Shown here: one piece after another, positions 22,948 through 30,255 of the stretch | Position numbering within the stretch: the stretch's first letter is position 1 | How the letters are laid out: every line of letters starts with the position of its first letter | NCBI GenBank assembly: GCA_013336225.1 | Contig: JAAXUC010000008.1 | Coordinates: forward strand, 1-43,506 | Reading direction: 5' to 3' | Length of the DNA stretch: 43,506 nt | DNA from: Candidatus Moraniibacteriota bacterium | GTDB taxonomy: Bacteria > Patescibacteriota > Minisyncoccia > Moranbacterales > GWC2-37-73 | Notes under the pieces: model-generated | Told to the model about the DNA's origin: nothing | Seen by the model: only the letters and a program-made list of their open reading frames with translations | Database searches by the model: none | Translations under genes and position numbers: made by a program

Positions 22948-23456
22948 GAAAACTTGGCAAGATGATGAAAATGATGGCGATTCTGTGTTGCTTGGCTGGT
23001 TGTGGCGGCGGCGGGAGTGGTGCCACAGGTACCGTAAATGTTGTCCCGGATGTGAATGGGATTGTGATTCGGCAGCTTAGCGTTGATAAGGCGAGCGTTG
23101 CTGCTAATCAGGATTTTGCGGTCAGTAGTAATTCTGAACACATGCTAGGGGCACAAACATTGAGCATAAAAATATATCTCAATGAAAATGCTGGCTTAAG
23201 CAGTGGAACGAGATTGCAGATTGAGGAATATTCCGAAGTTGCAATAGGAGTTAAGACTCAGTCGTCCACCTTCAGTTTCCATCGCTCAGCAGATGGCTTG
23301 TCAATCAATGGTAATGTCAGCACTGCACTGAGCAGTATAAACACAGGAAGTCCTTTATATGTAGTTATGAAACAATGCATACAAGGTGTGATGGTGAATG
23401 GCGTTGCTACGGAATTTTGTAGTGATCCAGCTGGCGTGCAGGTGACTTTCCCTTAA
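22944..23456 (+). CDS. Small exported lipoprotein, function unknown
   Basis: 170 aa. The start is placed at 22944 because AAAAAGGAGTG lies 5-9 bases before this ATG; the frame can be extended upstream to 22854 but that would cover the promoter. Signal peptide MRKLGKMMKMMAILC then lipobox LAGC, so the mature protein should begin at the Cys and carry lipid. A Gly-rich linker (GGGGSG) follows. The rest is Ser/Thr/Val-rich, probably beta-sheet, with two Cys near the end (KQCIQGV, TEFCSDP) that may form a disulfide. No family recognised. It has its own promoter and a strong terminator, just before the Hxs-like block, so membership in that system is only suggested by position. Confidence 0.7.
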   Translation: MRKLGKMMKMMAILCCLAGCGGGGSGATGTVNVVPDVNGIVIRQLSVDKASVAANQDFAVSSNSEHMLGAQTLSIKIYLNENAGLSSGTRLQIEEYSEVAIGVKTQSSTFSFHRSADGLSINGNVSTALSSINTGSPLYVVMKQCIQGVMVNGVATEFCSDPAGVQVTFP

Positions 23457-23476
23457 ATAGTAAGGGAAAATATTAA

Positions 23477-23506
23477 GGATAGAACAGTAATGTTCTATCC
23501 TTTTTT
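23477..23506 (+). terminator. Terminator of the lipoprotein gene
   Basis: 10-bp perfect stem GGATAGAACA / TGTTCTATCC, loop GTAA, then TTTTTT. Confidence 0.9.
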
Positions 23507-23507
23507 C

Positions 23508-23536
23508 TTTACAATTAATTTTTAGTTGGTTATAAT
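23508..23536 (+). promoter_or_regulatory. Promoter of the maturase operon
   Basis: TTTACA, 17-base spacer, TATAAT. The -35 box touches the T-run of the preceding terminator. It should drive 23574-26934. Confidence 0.75.
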
Positions 23537-23573
23537 TAGGTTGTTTTGAATTAATAATATTTTCTCACATCTT

Positions 23574-24125
23574 ATGAAAGCATCTATTGACCTGAAAAAT
23601 AATTCCATATCATTTGAAGTCAGTACCAAGATATATTCCAAGGATATTATCTATAAAGCGTGCTACGTTTTCATTGATAGGATGTATGTCTTGTTGGATA
23701 TCCCTAATAAGAAAGATGTTATTTTGGTTACCTTGAAAGGCAAAGCATCTCTAGTGAAAAAAGACCTTGAAAAAATGGAAGGAGAATTCATGAACGAGTT
23801 GTTGAATTCTTTGGTGCGAGAAAACATCTCAAAGCGTAATCAAAAAGTTTTAGAGCAAATTGTTGGCGGAGCGATGGGAGCAGCTCTGGGTGCTGGCAAT
23901 ATGCAAAATGATGATAAATTGAAATCCGATGGTTGCAATGATAATTGTGATGATAATATTGAATCCAAAGAAATTGAAGATGCTGTAGCAGCACTTCGTA
24001 AAGAGTTGGAAGCTTTTGAAATTGGGGATGATTATGAAAGTGATGCATTGGGAATTAGGGATGTGCAGAAAAGCGATGTTGGCAATAAAAAAAATAAGGA
24101 GAAAAAAAATGAAAAGAAAAAATAG
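23574..24125 (+). CDS. hxsD: HxsD-like protein with a C-terminal extension
   Basis: 183 aa. Residues 1-100 follow the pattern I know from HxsD, the small partner protein of the His-Xaa-Ser radical-SAM system: KIYSKDIIYKACYVFIDRMY (family: YS-x-eaI-x-kAay-x-F-d-x-x-y), VLVTL-like ILVTLKGKA, then GEFMNELLNSLVRENISKRN and a last helix EQIVGGAMGAALG. HxsD has no known catalytic activity; a role in peptide recognition or as chaperone is a guess. The second half (about 110-183) is an acidic, then Lys-rich low-complexity tail (CNDNCDDNIESKEIEDA ... KKNKEKKNEKKK) not usual for HxsD. It overlaps the next gene by 17 bases. Confidence 0.7.
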   Translation: MKASIDLKNNSISFEVSTKIYSKDIIYKACYVFIDRMYVLLDIPNKKDVILVTLKGKASLVKKDLEKMEGEFMNELLNSLVRENISKRNQKVLEQIVGGAMGAALGAGNMQNDDKLKSDGCNDNCDDNIESKEIEDAVAALRKELEAFEIGDDYESDALGIRDVQKSDVGNKKNKEKKNEKKK

Positions 24126-24324
24126 CATCACATTGAAATTGGCTCACGAGCTATATGATCCTCAATCCATTGAAATGGCTGCCGGAGCCTTTGAAGAATT
24201 AGCAGAGATAGCTATTGTAAAAAATAAGCATCATACTGAAATTGAATTTCTCAGCGATGAGGGAGAAAATGTACTCTTTGAATTTGCAAATTACGCTCTA
24301 TTCTTAACCATACAATCAAAATGA
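24109..24324 (+). CDS. Second, short HxsD-like protein
   Basis: 71 aa, started at 24109 because AAGGAG lies 8 bases before this ATG inside the end of the hxsD gene; longer upstream starts would lie deep in that gene. The sequence ITLKLAHELYDPQSIEMAAG then AFEELAEIAIVKNKHHTEIE repeats the HxsD layout (beta strand, LY-x-x-x-S/I helix, strand) in shortened form, so I read it as a paralogue. Its stop overlaps the hxsB start (ATGA), which implies translational coupling and matched amounts. Two HxsD-like proteins side by side suggest a heteromeric partner, or one per maturase. Confidence 0.55.
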   Translation: MKRKNSITLKLAHELYDPQSIEMAAGAFEELAEIAIVKNKHHTEIEFLSDEGENVLFEFANYALFLTIQSK

Positions 24325-25778
24325 TTTCTGATAAAAAAATAAAATATTCAAATTTGGCAAACTTTCGTTTTACCAGACTCAATGGAAAATATTTACTGAC
24401 GACTGACACTGGACGCTGGATTTTTCTTGAGGAGAATGAATTTGAAATGTTTCTTAGTGGTGAGATAAAAAAGAATACTACTCTCTATAAACGCTTGGAT
24501 GAATGTGGTTTTATCAAGACGAAAAAAAATGAAATTGCTGATTATTCCGCAAAATATCTCAAGCTCAATTCTTCTCTTTCACAAGGCCCATCACTTTTTA
24601 TTTTTGTACTTACTTTGCAATGCAATCATCGATGCTTGTATTGTCAGGTTACTCCAGAAAAAGAAGGTGCAACTGGTTTCGACATGAGCAAAGAGGTTGC
24701 TAAAAAATCAGTGGATTTAATTTTCAGATCACCTTCCCCATATATTGGAATAGAATTTCAAGGTGGTGAACCACTTTTGAATTGGTCAGTTTTGCAATAC
24801 ATTGTTAAATATGCCAAGGCAGTCAATAAAACAGAAAAAAAGGAATTGAAAATTTCATTGGTCACGAATCTGACGCGAATGGATGATAATAAATTGGCAT
24901 ATCTCATTAAAGAGGGTGTAAGTATTAGTTGCTCATTTGATGGTCCTGATTATGTGCACAATAAAAATAGGATTTATTTGGATGATAAAAATGGCAGCTA
25001 TAAGCCGTTAGTTAGGAATATGAAAATGGTGCGAGGGGTTATTTCGCAAAAAAAGCAAAAAAGCAAGAAGATTTTTGTGGATGATCTTAATGCGATACTT
25101 ACGACAACCAGGTTTTCTTTGTCATATCCCAAGGAGATTGTTGATGAATATCTTGCAAAAGGCTTCAATAATGTTTTTATCAGACCACTTAGTCCATTTG
25201 GGTTGCAAAGAAAAACGCTTGGCATCATAGGTTATAGCGCCGAGGAGTATATTGCCTTTTATGAAAAAGCGCTGGATTATATTTTAGAATTAAATTTGGG
25301 TGGTACACGTTTTATTGAAAGAACGGCTTATTTGGCATTGAAGCGCGTTTTGAATTATGAAGATTCATCCTATTACGAAATGCGCTCACCTTGTGGAGCT
25401 GGCATTGGTCAGATGGCATTTGATTATAATGGGAATGTGTATACTTGTGACGAGGGACGCATGGCTGAGCGTATGGGACATGATAATTTTAAGCTTGGCA
25501 GTGTTCATAGTGATAAATATGTCGATGTTATTGATAATGAAGTGACAAGAACAATGTGCTTGGGATCATCCCTGGACAATCAAGCAGGCTGCAATGACTG
25601 TGTGTATAAACCTTATTGTGGAATTTGTCCATTAGCCAACTTTATCGAACATGGCACAATTTTTCCTCAAATACTCAACACTGATAAACACAAAATCAAT
25701 AAAGCTCTTTTTGATTATCTTTTCAACAAAATTAGCGACGAAAAATATAAGAGTATTTTCGAAAGCTGGCTAGCATAG
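24321..25778 (+). CDS. hxsB: HxsB-type radical SAM/SPASM maturase
   Basis: 485 aa. The N-terminal part (1-90) has the HxsB look: NFRFTRLNGKYLLTTDTGRW, IFLEENEFEMFLSG. The radical SAM cluster is LQCNHRCLYC (C101, C105, C108). DMSKEVAKKSVDLIFRSPSP and IEFQGGEPLLNW (GGEP at 148-151) are nearly diagnostic for HxsB, as is SCSFDGPDYVHNKNR. The C-terminal SPASM-like region has SPCGAGIGQMAFDYNGNVYT with C-D-E-G-R, then CNDCVYKPYCGICP, for auxiliary Fe-S clusters. In the Hxs system HxsB and HxsC act on the His-Xaa-Ser repeat protein HxsA; the chemistry is not established to my knowledge. It is coupled to both HxsD-like genes upstream and to another radical SAM gene 4 bases downstream. Confidence 0.85.
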   Translation: MISDKKIKYSNLANFRFTRLNGKYLLTTDTGRWIFLEENEFEMFLSGEIKKNTTLYKRLDECGFIKTKKNEIADYSAKYLKLNSSLSQGPSLFIFVLTLQCNHRCLYCQVTPEKEGATGFDMSKEVAKKSVDLIFRSPSPYIGIEFQGGEPLLNWSVLQYIVKYAKAVNKTEKKELKISLVTNLTRMDDNKLAYLIKEGVSISCSFDGPDYVHNKNRIYLDDKNGSYKPLVRNMKMVRGVISQKKQKSKKIFVDDLNAILTTTRFSLSYPKEIVDEYLAKGFNNVFIRPLSPFGLQRKTLGIIGYSAEEYIAFYEKALDYILELNLGGTRFIERTAYLALKRVLNYEDSSYYEMRSPCGAGIGQMAFDYNGNVYTCDEGRMAERMGHDNFKLGSVHSDKYVDVIDNEVTRTMCLGSSLDNQAGCNDCVYKPYCGICPLANFIEHGTIFPQILNTDKHKINKALFDYLFNKISDEKYKSIFESWLA

Positions 25779-25782
25779 TTCT

Positions 25783-26934
25783 ATGAAAAAAAAAACAATT
25801 TTGGATGAAAATATCCAAGCCAACGACGTTCCTCGTGTGCTGAATGTTTTTTTTCCTGGAAGATGTAATCTGCAGTGCAAATATTGCTTTGTGCATAAGG
25901 AGGTGGAATATTTTAATGACATCAATGAGGAATCTATAAGACGAGAAGTTGATATTTTTTTTGATTATCCAGGAAAACAAAAGGCTTTAAGTTTTAATGG
26001 CGGGGAGCCTCTTTTGGAATGGAATCTTATAAAAAAGATATGCGCTTATGCTAAGCAGCAAGCCAGAAAAAAAAAGCTTACTTTGAATGTTTCAATCGTA
26101 ACCAATGGCACCTTGCTTAAAAAGGAGCATGTGGATTTTTTTAGTAAACACAATATTGCTGTCCGCATCAGTATTGATGGAGATAGAAAAACGCATGATA
26201 GCGCAAGACCGTTTAAAGCAAAAAATGGGAAATCAAGTTTTGATGCTATCATGAAAAACATTGATGAAATCGGCATTGCCTCATTGAATTTTTCGGCGTC
26301 TTTAGTTTTTGGACCAAATACAATTACTGACTTGCTTGATAATATAAAATTTCTACAAGCTAAGGGTTTTAAGCAGATTGATTTCTATCCTGAAATATAT
26401 GCAACCTGGAGCGCTCCGGAGCTTAAAAAGCTCAAAATTGAGATGGCAAAAATAAAGCAATATTACATTAATATTTTTGATGAAAATAATAATTTATTTA
26501 AAACTTCCCTGGTTGATGTGACTTTGAATGGTTCTGCTGTTGGCAAGCAAGCGCATTGTGGGAAAATTCAAGCCGATGGTTTGGGGAATTTTTATGCTTG
26601 CGATAAGGTTTTTTCTTTGCCAAAAAAACATAGAGGCAAATATTTGATTGGAGATGTGAAAATAGGGATTGACAATGAAAAAAGAGAGAAGTTGCTGGCA
26701 ACTTTGCGTGAAAAACATGCGGAGAAAAACTTGCTGACTTGCAGTTCTTGCAAATTGAGAAAATATTGCTTTTGTCCTATTGGACAGCATCTTTACTATG
26801 AAAATATGGGAATTGAAAATCTTGCATTTTGGAGGTCTTCGTGTGCAATTTCCAAGATCTTGATTGAGGCTGGTTTGGATGTTGTAAAAAGGCTTAGGTA
26901 TAATGATTTATTTGTGAAACTTAATCGTTTTTAA
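25783..26934 (+). CDS. Radical SAM/SPASM peptide maturase (rSAM 2)
   Basis: 383 aa. The radical SAM motif is GRCNLQCKYCFVHKE (C28, C32, C35), followed by SFNGGEPLLEW (GGEP 73-76), SIVTNGTLL and RISIDGDRKTHDSARPF. The SPASM region has AHCGKIQADGLGNFYACDKV and CSSCKLRKYCFCPIG, the Cys pattern of the anaerobic sulfatase-maturase/peptide-maturase group. These proteins usually modify side chains of a peptide (thioether, C-C cross-link or epimerisation). It sits 4 bases after hxsB in the position expected for a second maturase. In sequence style it is closer to rSAM 3 (29167) than to classical HxsC. The exact reaction is unknown. Confidence 0.85.
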   Translation: MKKKTILDENIQANDVPRVLNVFFPGRCNLQCKYCFVHKEVEYFNDINEESIRREVDIFFDYPGKQKALSFNGGEPLLEWNLIKKICAYAKQQARKKKLTLNVSIVTNGTLLKKEHVDFFSKHNIAVRISIDGDRKTHDSARPFKAKNGKSSFDAIMKNIDEIGIASLNFSASLVFGPNTITDLLDNIKFLQAKGFKQIDFYPEIYATWSAPELKKLKIEMAKIKQYYINIFDENNNLFKTSLVDVTLNGSAVGKQAHCGKIQADGLGNFYACDKVFSLPKKHRGKYLIGDVKIGIDNEKREKLLATLREKHAEKNLLTCSSCKLRKYCFCPIGQHLYYENMGIENLAFWRSSCAISKILIEAGLDVVKRLRYNDLFVKLNRF

Positions 26935-26953
26935 ATATTAGCAATTTTAGTTG

Positions 26954-26982
26954 TTGCGCCTTCATCATTATTGTGGTATTAT
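26954..26982 (+). promoter_or_regulatory. Promoter of the precursor gene
   Basis: TTGCGC, 17-base spacer, TATTAT, with a predicted start near 26989. It would let the precursor be made in greater amount than the maturases. Confidence 0.55.
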
Positions 26983-27030
26983 TTTAATATTGAAATTTGA
27001 TAGTCTGCGTAAGAAGTAATTATAAAAAAT

Positions 27031-27285
27031 ATGAAAATCGAACCTAAAAAGCTTCCCTCAATCAAGAAGAATTTGAAAACATTTCTTTTGAGTGAGGAGG
27101 GAAAAATGACAAAAAAGGATATCGTGAAGATGACCGCAGTTGTTGTTGCAATTGCTGGCGCATTGGGCGGAGTGGCTAAACCGAATGATGCTCTTGGCGC
27201 CAGTTATCACGTTTCACACGGTTCACATGGTTCACACGGTTCACATGGTTCACACGGTTCACACGGTTCCGGTGGATGGTGCTAA
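27031..27285 (+). CDS. HxsA-like RiPP precursor with His-Gly-Ser repeats
   Basis: 84 aa in three parts. Residues 1-25 are a polar leader (KLPSIKKNLKTFLLSEEGK). Residues 26-57 look like a Sec signal peptide: MTKKDIVK, the hydrophobic MTAVVVAIAGALGGVA, then KPNDALGA. The core has one HVS and six HGS triplets (residues 60-80), then GGWC. His-Xaa-Ser repeats are the hallmark of HxsA, the substrate of the HxsB/HxsC radical SAM pair, and an HxsB gene lies upstream, so I call it the substrate of this block. The core DNA (27208-27270) is a 9-base tandem repeat alternating CAC/CAT. A second start at 27106 with a strong SD (GAGGAGGG) would drop the leader and give 59 aa. Core residues open to modification: His, Ser, Trp and the terminal Cys. 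Confidence 0.8.
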   Translation: MKIEPKKLPSIKKNLKTFLLSEEGKMTKKDIVKMTAVVVAIAGALGGVAKPNDALGASYHVSHGSHGSHGSHGSHGSHGSGGWC

Positions 27286-27306
27286 TTTTTTTTAAAATAA
27301 ATTGTC

Positions 27307-28233
27307 ATGGACATTGAAAAAACAAAAAGTATTCTTCTAAAGATTGTTGTTCCAATGTTAGTATTGGTCTTATTTATAGTTGTTGGCTTGGTTGTGTTTG
27401 ATAATATTTCTAAAAAGAAATTAATTGAAAAAGTTCGTCAAGAGAATTTAGCGGTACATGAGGCCGCAAAGATAGCTATTCAGGCTGCTAAAGATGCTAA
27501 ACTAAATAATAGTGGTGAATCTTCAGAGCCAGAAAATGACAATTTATTTCTAGCTAAACTTGGGAAATGTGAAAGTGAGCCAGTTGCTGATTTTAAGCAG
27601 CAATGGAGACAGAAATCGAATGGGTACAGCTTGGTCTATGCTTCTATGTATGCAATTTCAGAAAAAAAAGCTACCTTTTGTGAGGAAGTATTGCTAGATA
27701 GTGATGATATTTCAATTTGTCATGATAGATATAATTTATTGATGAACATGAATAATGGCAATATGGATTGTGGTATTATTAAAGATGGTGAGATGAATGC
27801 TTATTGTGTGGCTTTACACGCTAAGGATGCTGATGTGTGCATAGGATTAGATACTGATCTTGCCAAGAGAAAGTGTAAGGCAATTTTCAGTAAAAATGTC
27901 AATGATTGTGATGGGCTTAATGAGAATGATATGAATATGTGTAAGGGATCCGTATTATTGGGTATGGCTATTTCAAAAGGAGATTTGGCTGGATGTGATG
28001 ATATAAAATATGACAGCCCTAGTGGAAGATTCAACTTGGAATATTGCAAGTTGATATTGTCGCCAGATCCAAAAAATGAATGGAGCAAGTTTTATGCGAG
28101 TGATGTATGTTATGAAAAATATGCAAGTTCAGTGGCTGGTGAGAAAAAGGACACTTCTTTTTGTGAAAAAATACCGTTAAAGATGTTGGATAATAAGATT
28201 GCATATGAATCTTGTATGGAAAGTGTTAAATAG
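27307..28233 (+). CDS. Membrane-anchored Cys-rich protein, unknown
   Basis: 308 aa. One membrane helix near the N-terminus (about residues 11-31, VVPMLVLVLFIVVGLVVF), then a charged helical stretch (35-75) and a Cys-rich region. In that region pairs of Cys recur every 10-25 residues in loosely repeated units (TFCEEVLL...ICHDRYN, DVCIGLDTDLAKRKCKAIF, NDCDGLNENDMNMCKGS, AGCDDIKYD...YCKLIL). The pattern of short helical Cys-paired repeats suggests an extracellular domain held by disulfides. No family recognised. It follows the precursor by 21 bases with no terminator between, so both are probably co-transcribed up to the terminator at 28260. It could be an immunity, presentation or binding partner of the peptide, which is inference from position only. 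Confidence 0.7.
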   Translation: MDIEKTKSILLKIVVPMLVLVLFIVVGLVVFDNISKKKLIEKVRQENLAVHEAAKIAIQAAKDAKLNNSGESSEPENDNLFLAKLGKCESEPVADFKQQWRQKSNGYSLVYASMYAISEKKATFCEEVLLDSDDISICHDRYNLLMNMNNGNMDCGIIKDGEMNAYCVALHAKDADVCIGLDTDLAKRKCKAIFSKNVNDCDGLNENDMNMCKGSVLLGMAISKGDLAGCDDIKYDSPSGRFNLEYCKLILSPDPKNEWSKFYASDVCYEKYASSVAGEKKDTSFCEKIPLKMLDNKIAYESCMESVK

Positions 28234-28259
28234 ATTTTTCAGTATCAACTAGGACCGTG

Positions 28260-28295
28260 GCAAGCAATTATTGTCCTTAATTGCTTGCTTTTTTT
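28260..28295 (+). terminator. Terminator of the precursor unit
   Basis: 11-bp perfect stem GCAAGCAATTA / TAATTGCTTGC, 7-base loop, then a run of T. Confidence 0.88.
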
Positions 28296-28323
28296 ATTGG
28301 TCATTATTATGACTCTGCTGTGC

Positions 28324-28353
28324 TTGCCTTATTCGTCTGGTACAAGGTATAAT
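28324..28353 (+). promoter_or_regulatory. Promoter of the tailoring operon
   Basis: TTGCCT, 18-base spacer, TATAAT. The ATG of the next gene begins 9 bases after the -10 hexamer, so the mRNA is leaderless or nearly so. Confidence 0.65.
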
Positions 28354-28362
28354 ATTTTCTAT

Positions 28363-29142
28363 ATGAATGATTCAGAGGCCAAGGAAACAATACGATTACT
28401 AGTTAATGAATATGGAGCCAAGGAAGACTTGGCAACTTTTTTTTGTGGAATTGTCGAGACTATTGCTACAAAAAAAGATGGAGAATTCGAATTTTCTTTT
28501 GTTGAAAATGAGAAAAAGATTAGATTTAATCATTTTTATTTTTTTAATAATGGATTGACAGCAATCGAAAAGGGAAAACGTTGGGACAAGAGAATCGAAC
28601 AAATAAAAAAAGCATTGCAAGATATTGAAAGAATATTTTGTCTTGGCATGGATTATGTTTTTTTTGATAAAATAATTAATTTTGCCAAATTAAATGGTTT
28701 ATTGCCAGTGCATTTTGGAATTGAATATGATGCTACGCTAGGAATGAGGATTAAAATATATCTTGGAATTAATGAAAAAATGATTGATCTGAGGGGATTT
28801 TGCAAGACTCTTAATGTAAGTTTTAAGCTGATCATGCTTGCAACAAAAAATCTCCCTCTTGATACTATTGCTTTTGATTTTTCACCTGGAAAACTTCCAA
28901 CACTTAAATTGTATCCGATTATATCTAAGCACAAGGGTTTATTGCTTAGAATTGGGGCAAATGGTAATATTGAGTCAGCCAAGATCTGGCAACGTTTTCC
29001 AGTAGGCATTAAGGTTGGAAAATATGCTGAAAGTGAATTTTTAATTGCTCCATCCTTTTTGCATGAAAATATGATGCTGAATAAATTTAAATTTTCATAT
29101 ATTTGTCTAGAGAAAGGCAAAAAGAGTCTTTATTGGCGATAA
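28363..29142 (+). CDS. Possible ABBA-fold peptide prenyltransferase (tentative)
   Basis: 259 aa from the ATG at 28363. The frame is open further upstream to 28285, but that includes the promoter and the preceding terminator. Begins MNDSEAKETIRLLVNEYG. Strand-like segments recur: FNHFYFFNN, LPVHFGIEYD, GMRIKIYLGI, TIAFDFSPGKLPTLKLYPII, GLLLRIGA. From memory, the order of the motifs GI-(D/E), a (K/R)-x-(K/H)-IY/I strand, and FDF-x-x-GK-x-x-(L/I)-KLY resembles cyanobactin prenyltransferases of the LynF/PagF type (about 290 aa, ABBA barrel), which prenylate Tyr, Ser, Thr or Trp in peptides. The core has Tyr, Ser, Trp and Cys as possible acceptors. This is a weak, pattern-level match; otherwise the protein is unknown. 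It heads the operon with rSAM 3, YcaO and the rest. Confidence 0.45.
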   Translation: MNDSEAKETIRLLVNEYGAKEDLATFFCGIVETIATKKDGEFEFSFVENEKKIRFNHFYFFNNGLTAIEKGKRWDKRIEQIKKALQDIERIFCLGMDYVFFDKIINFAKLNGLLPVHFGIEYDATLGMRIKIYLGINEKMIDLRGFCKTLNVSFKLIMLATKNLPLDTIAFDFSPGKLPTLKLYPIISKHKGLLLRIGANGNIESAKIWQRFPVGIKVGKYAESEFLIAPSFLHENMMLNKFKFSYICLEKGKKSLYWR

Positions 29143-29166
29143 GCATGTAATTTTTTTGAACTATAT

Positions 29167-30255
29167 ATGAATAAGGAAATTTTTGAGATGAAATTAAGTA
29201 TAAATACTGCTTGTGTTTTTAATTGTAAATATTGTTTTGTTGACAAGAAAAAGGTGGATGTGCCGATGAATATTGAAATAGCAAAAAAATCAGCAAATTT
29301 GTTCATCACTTCTCCTGGCAAAGATAAGATATTAAAAATATATGGCGGTGAGCCTCTTATGAACTTTGCTCTTGTGCAAGAAATTGCTCCATATATTACA
29401 GCACTAGCTAAGAAAAACGATAAAAATCTTTCGCTTAGCTTGTGTACTAATGCGGCATTACTTAATCAGCAGCATATTGAATTTTTTAAAAGATATAAAT
29501 TTCAATTAGCTGTAAGCTTTGATGGGAGAAGGCAAACGAATGATAAATATAGACAATTTAAAAATGGAATGGGCACTCACGACATAATAGTGAGAAATAT
29601 TAAAAAATTGATAAAGGAAATTACAACACGTAATTTTGCGGTCAATATGTCAGTCACGCCTTCGGAGGCAAAGAACATCTTTAAAAATTTTTCATACATA
29701 CTAAGTCTTGGGGCTGACACTGTTAATATTGAGCCCATATATGGCTTCGAGAAGTGGAGTGCTGCTAAGTTGAAGATATTCAGTGATCAGATGAGATTAG
29801 TTAACGCCTTTATTTTTAAAGAGATAATGAATAAAAATTTTATATTCTCCACAACCATTGATAGAGAACTTCGTTATAAGACATTAAGTAGATGCAGAGA
29901 GGGTGATTGCCTGTTCGGACAACTTTCAGAAATCTATCCTAATGGGGATATGACTTTCTCATCATTTTTCTTGAACTTACCTGTTGAGATGCATGATAAG
30001 TATGTTATAGGTAATGTTAACAGTGGCCTCTTTAAAGAGCAATACAGTAAATGTGTTTTTGATAATAAAAGCAATAAATGCATAAAATGCAGGGAAGCAT
30101 ATTTCGATGCTTCTGATTTAAGTCTTAGCTCTGGCCCAGTGAATGTTAGAAATAATATGTCAATTTTAATGTCAGAGGAAATAGAAAGAATGGCAAAGGA
30201 GAATGAAGTATTTAATGAATATATCCTGGAAGCCAAGAAGCACATTTGTTTCTGA
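29167..30255 (+). CDS. Radical SAM peptide maturase (rSAM 3)
   Basis: 362 aa. Cluster motif NTACVFNCKYCFVDKKKV (C16, C20, C23), IYGGEPLMNF (GGEP 60-63), LCTNAALLNQQH and AVSFDGRRQTNDKYRQF. It resembles rSAM 2 in order and wording (CKYCFV, SPGKDK, GGEPL), so the two are probably paralogues. The C-terminal auxiliary region is reduced: SRCREGDCLFGQLSEIYPNG and NKCIKCREAYFDA, where a full SPASM would have two further Cys groups, so it may hold one auxiliary cluster (twitch-like). No SD is obvious; the gene starts 24 bases after the preceding one. Substrate is presumed to be the HGS-repeat peptide. Confidence 0.82.
   Translation: MNKEIFEMKLSINTACVFNCKYCFVDKKKVDVPMNIEIAKKSANLFITSPGKDKILKIYGGEPLMNFALVQEIAPYITALAKKNDKNLSLSLCTNAALLNQQHIEFFKRYKFQLAVSFDGRRQTNDKYRQFKNGMGTHDIIVRNIKKLIKEITTRNFAVNMSVTPSEAKNIFKNFSYILSLGADTVNIEPIYGFEKWSAAKLKIFSDQMRLVNAFIFKEIMNKNFIFSTTIDRELRYKTLSRCREGDCLFGQLSEIYPNGDMTFSSFFLNLPVEMHDKYVIGNVNSGLFKEQYSKCVFDNKSNKCIKCREAYFDASDLSLSSGPVNVRNNMSILMSEEIERMAKENEVFNEYILEAKKHICF

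Noticed and set aside
24016-24108. Longer N-terminus for the second HxsD-like protein
   Set aside because: The region is coding for the tail of the first HxsD-like protein in another frame. The ATG at 24109 has an SD and fits the family start.
27208-27270. Short tandem repeats as a CRISPR array
   Set aside because: The 9-base units are contiguous without spacers and encode the HxS triplets in frame. No cas gene is present.
28285-28362. Extended start for the gene at 28363
   Set aside because: This stretch holds the T-run of a terminator and the promoter of the operon.
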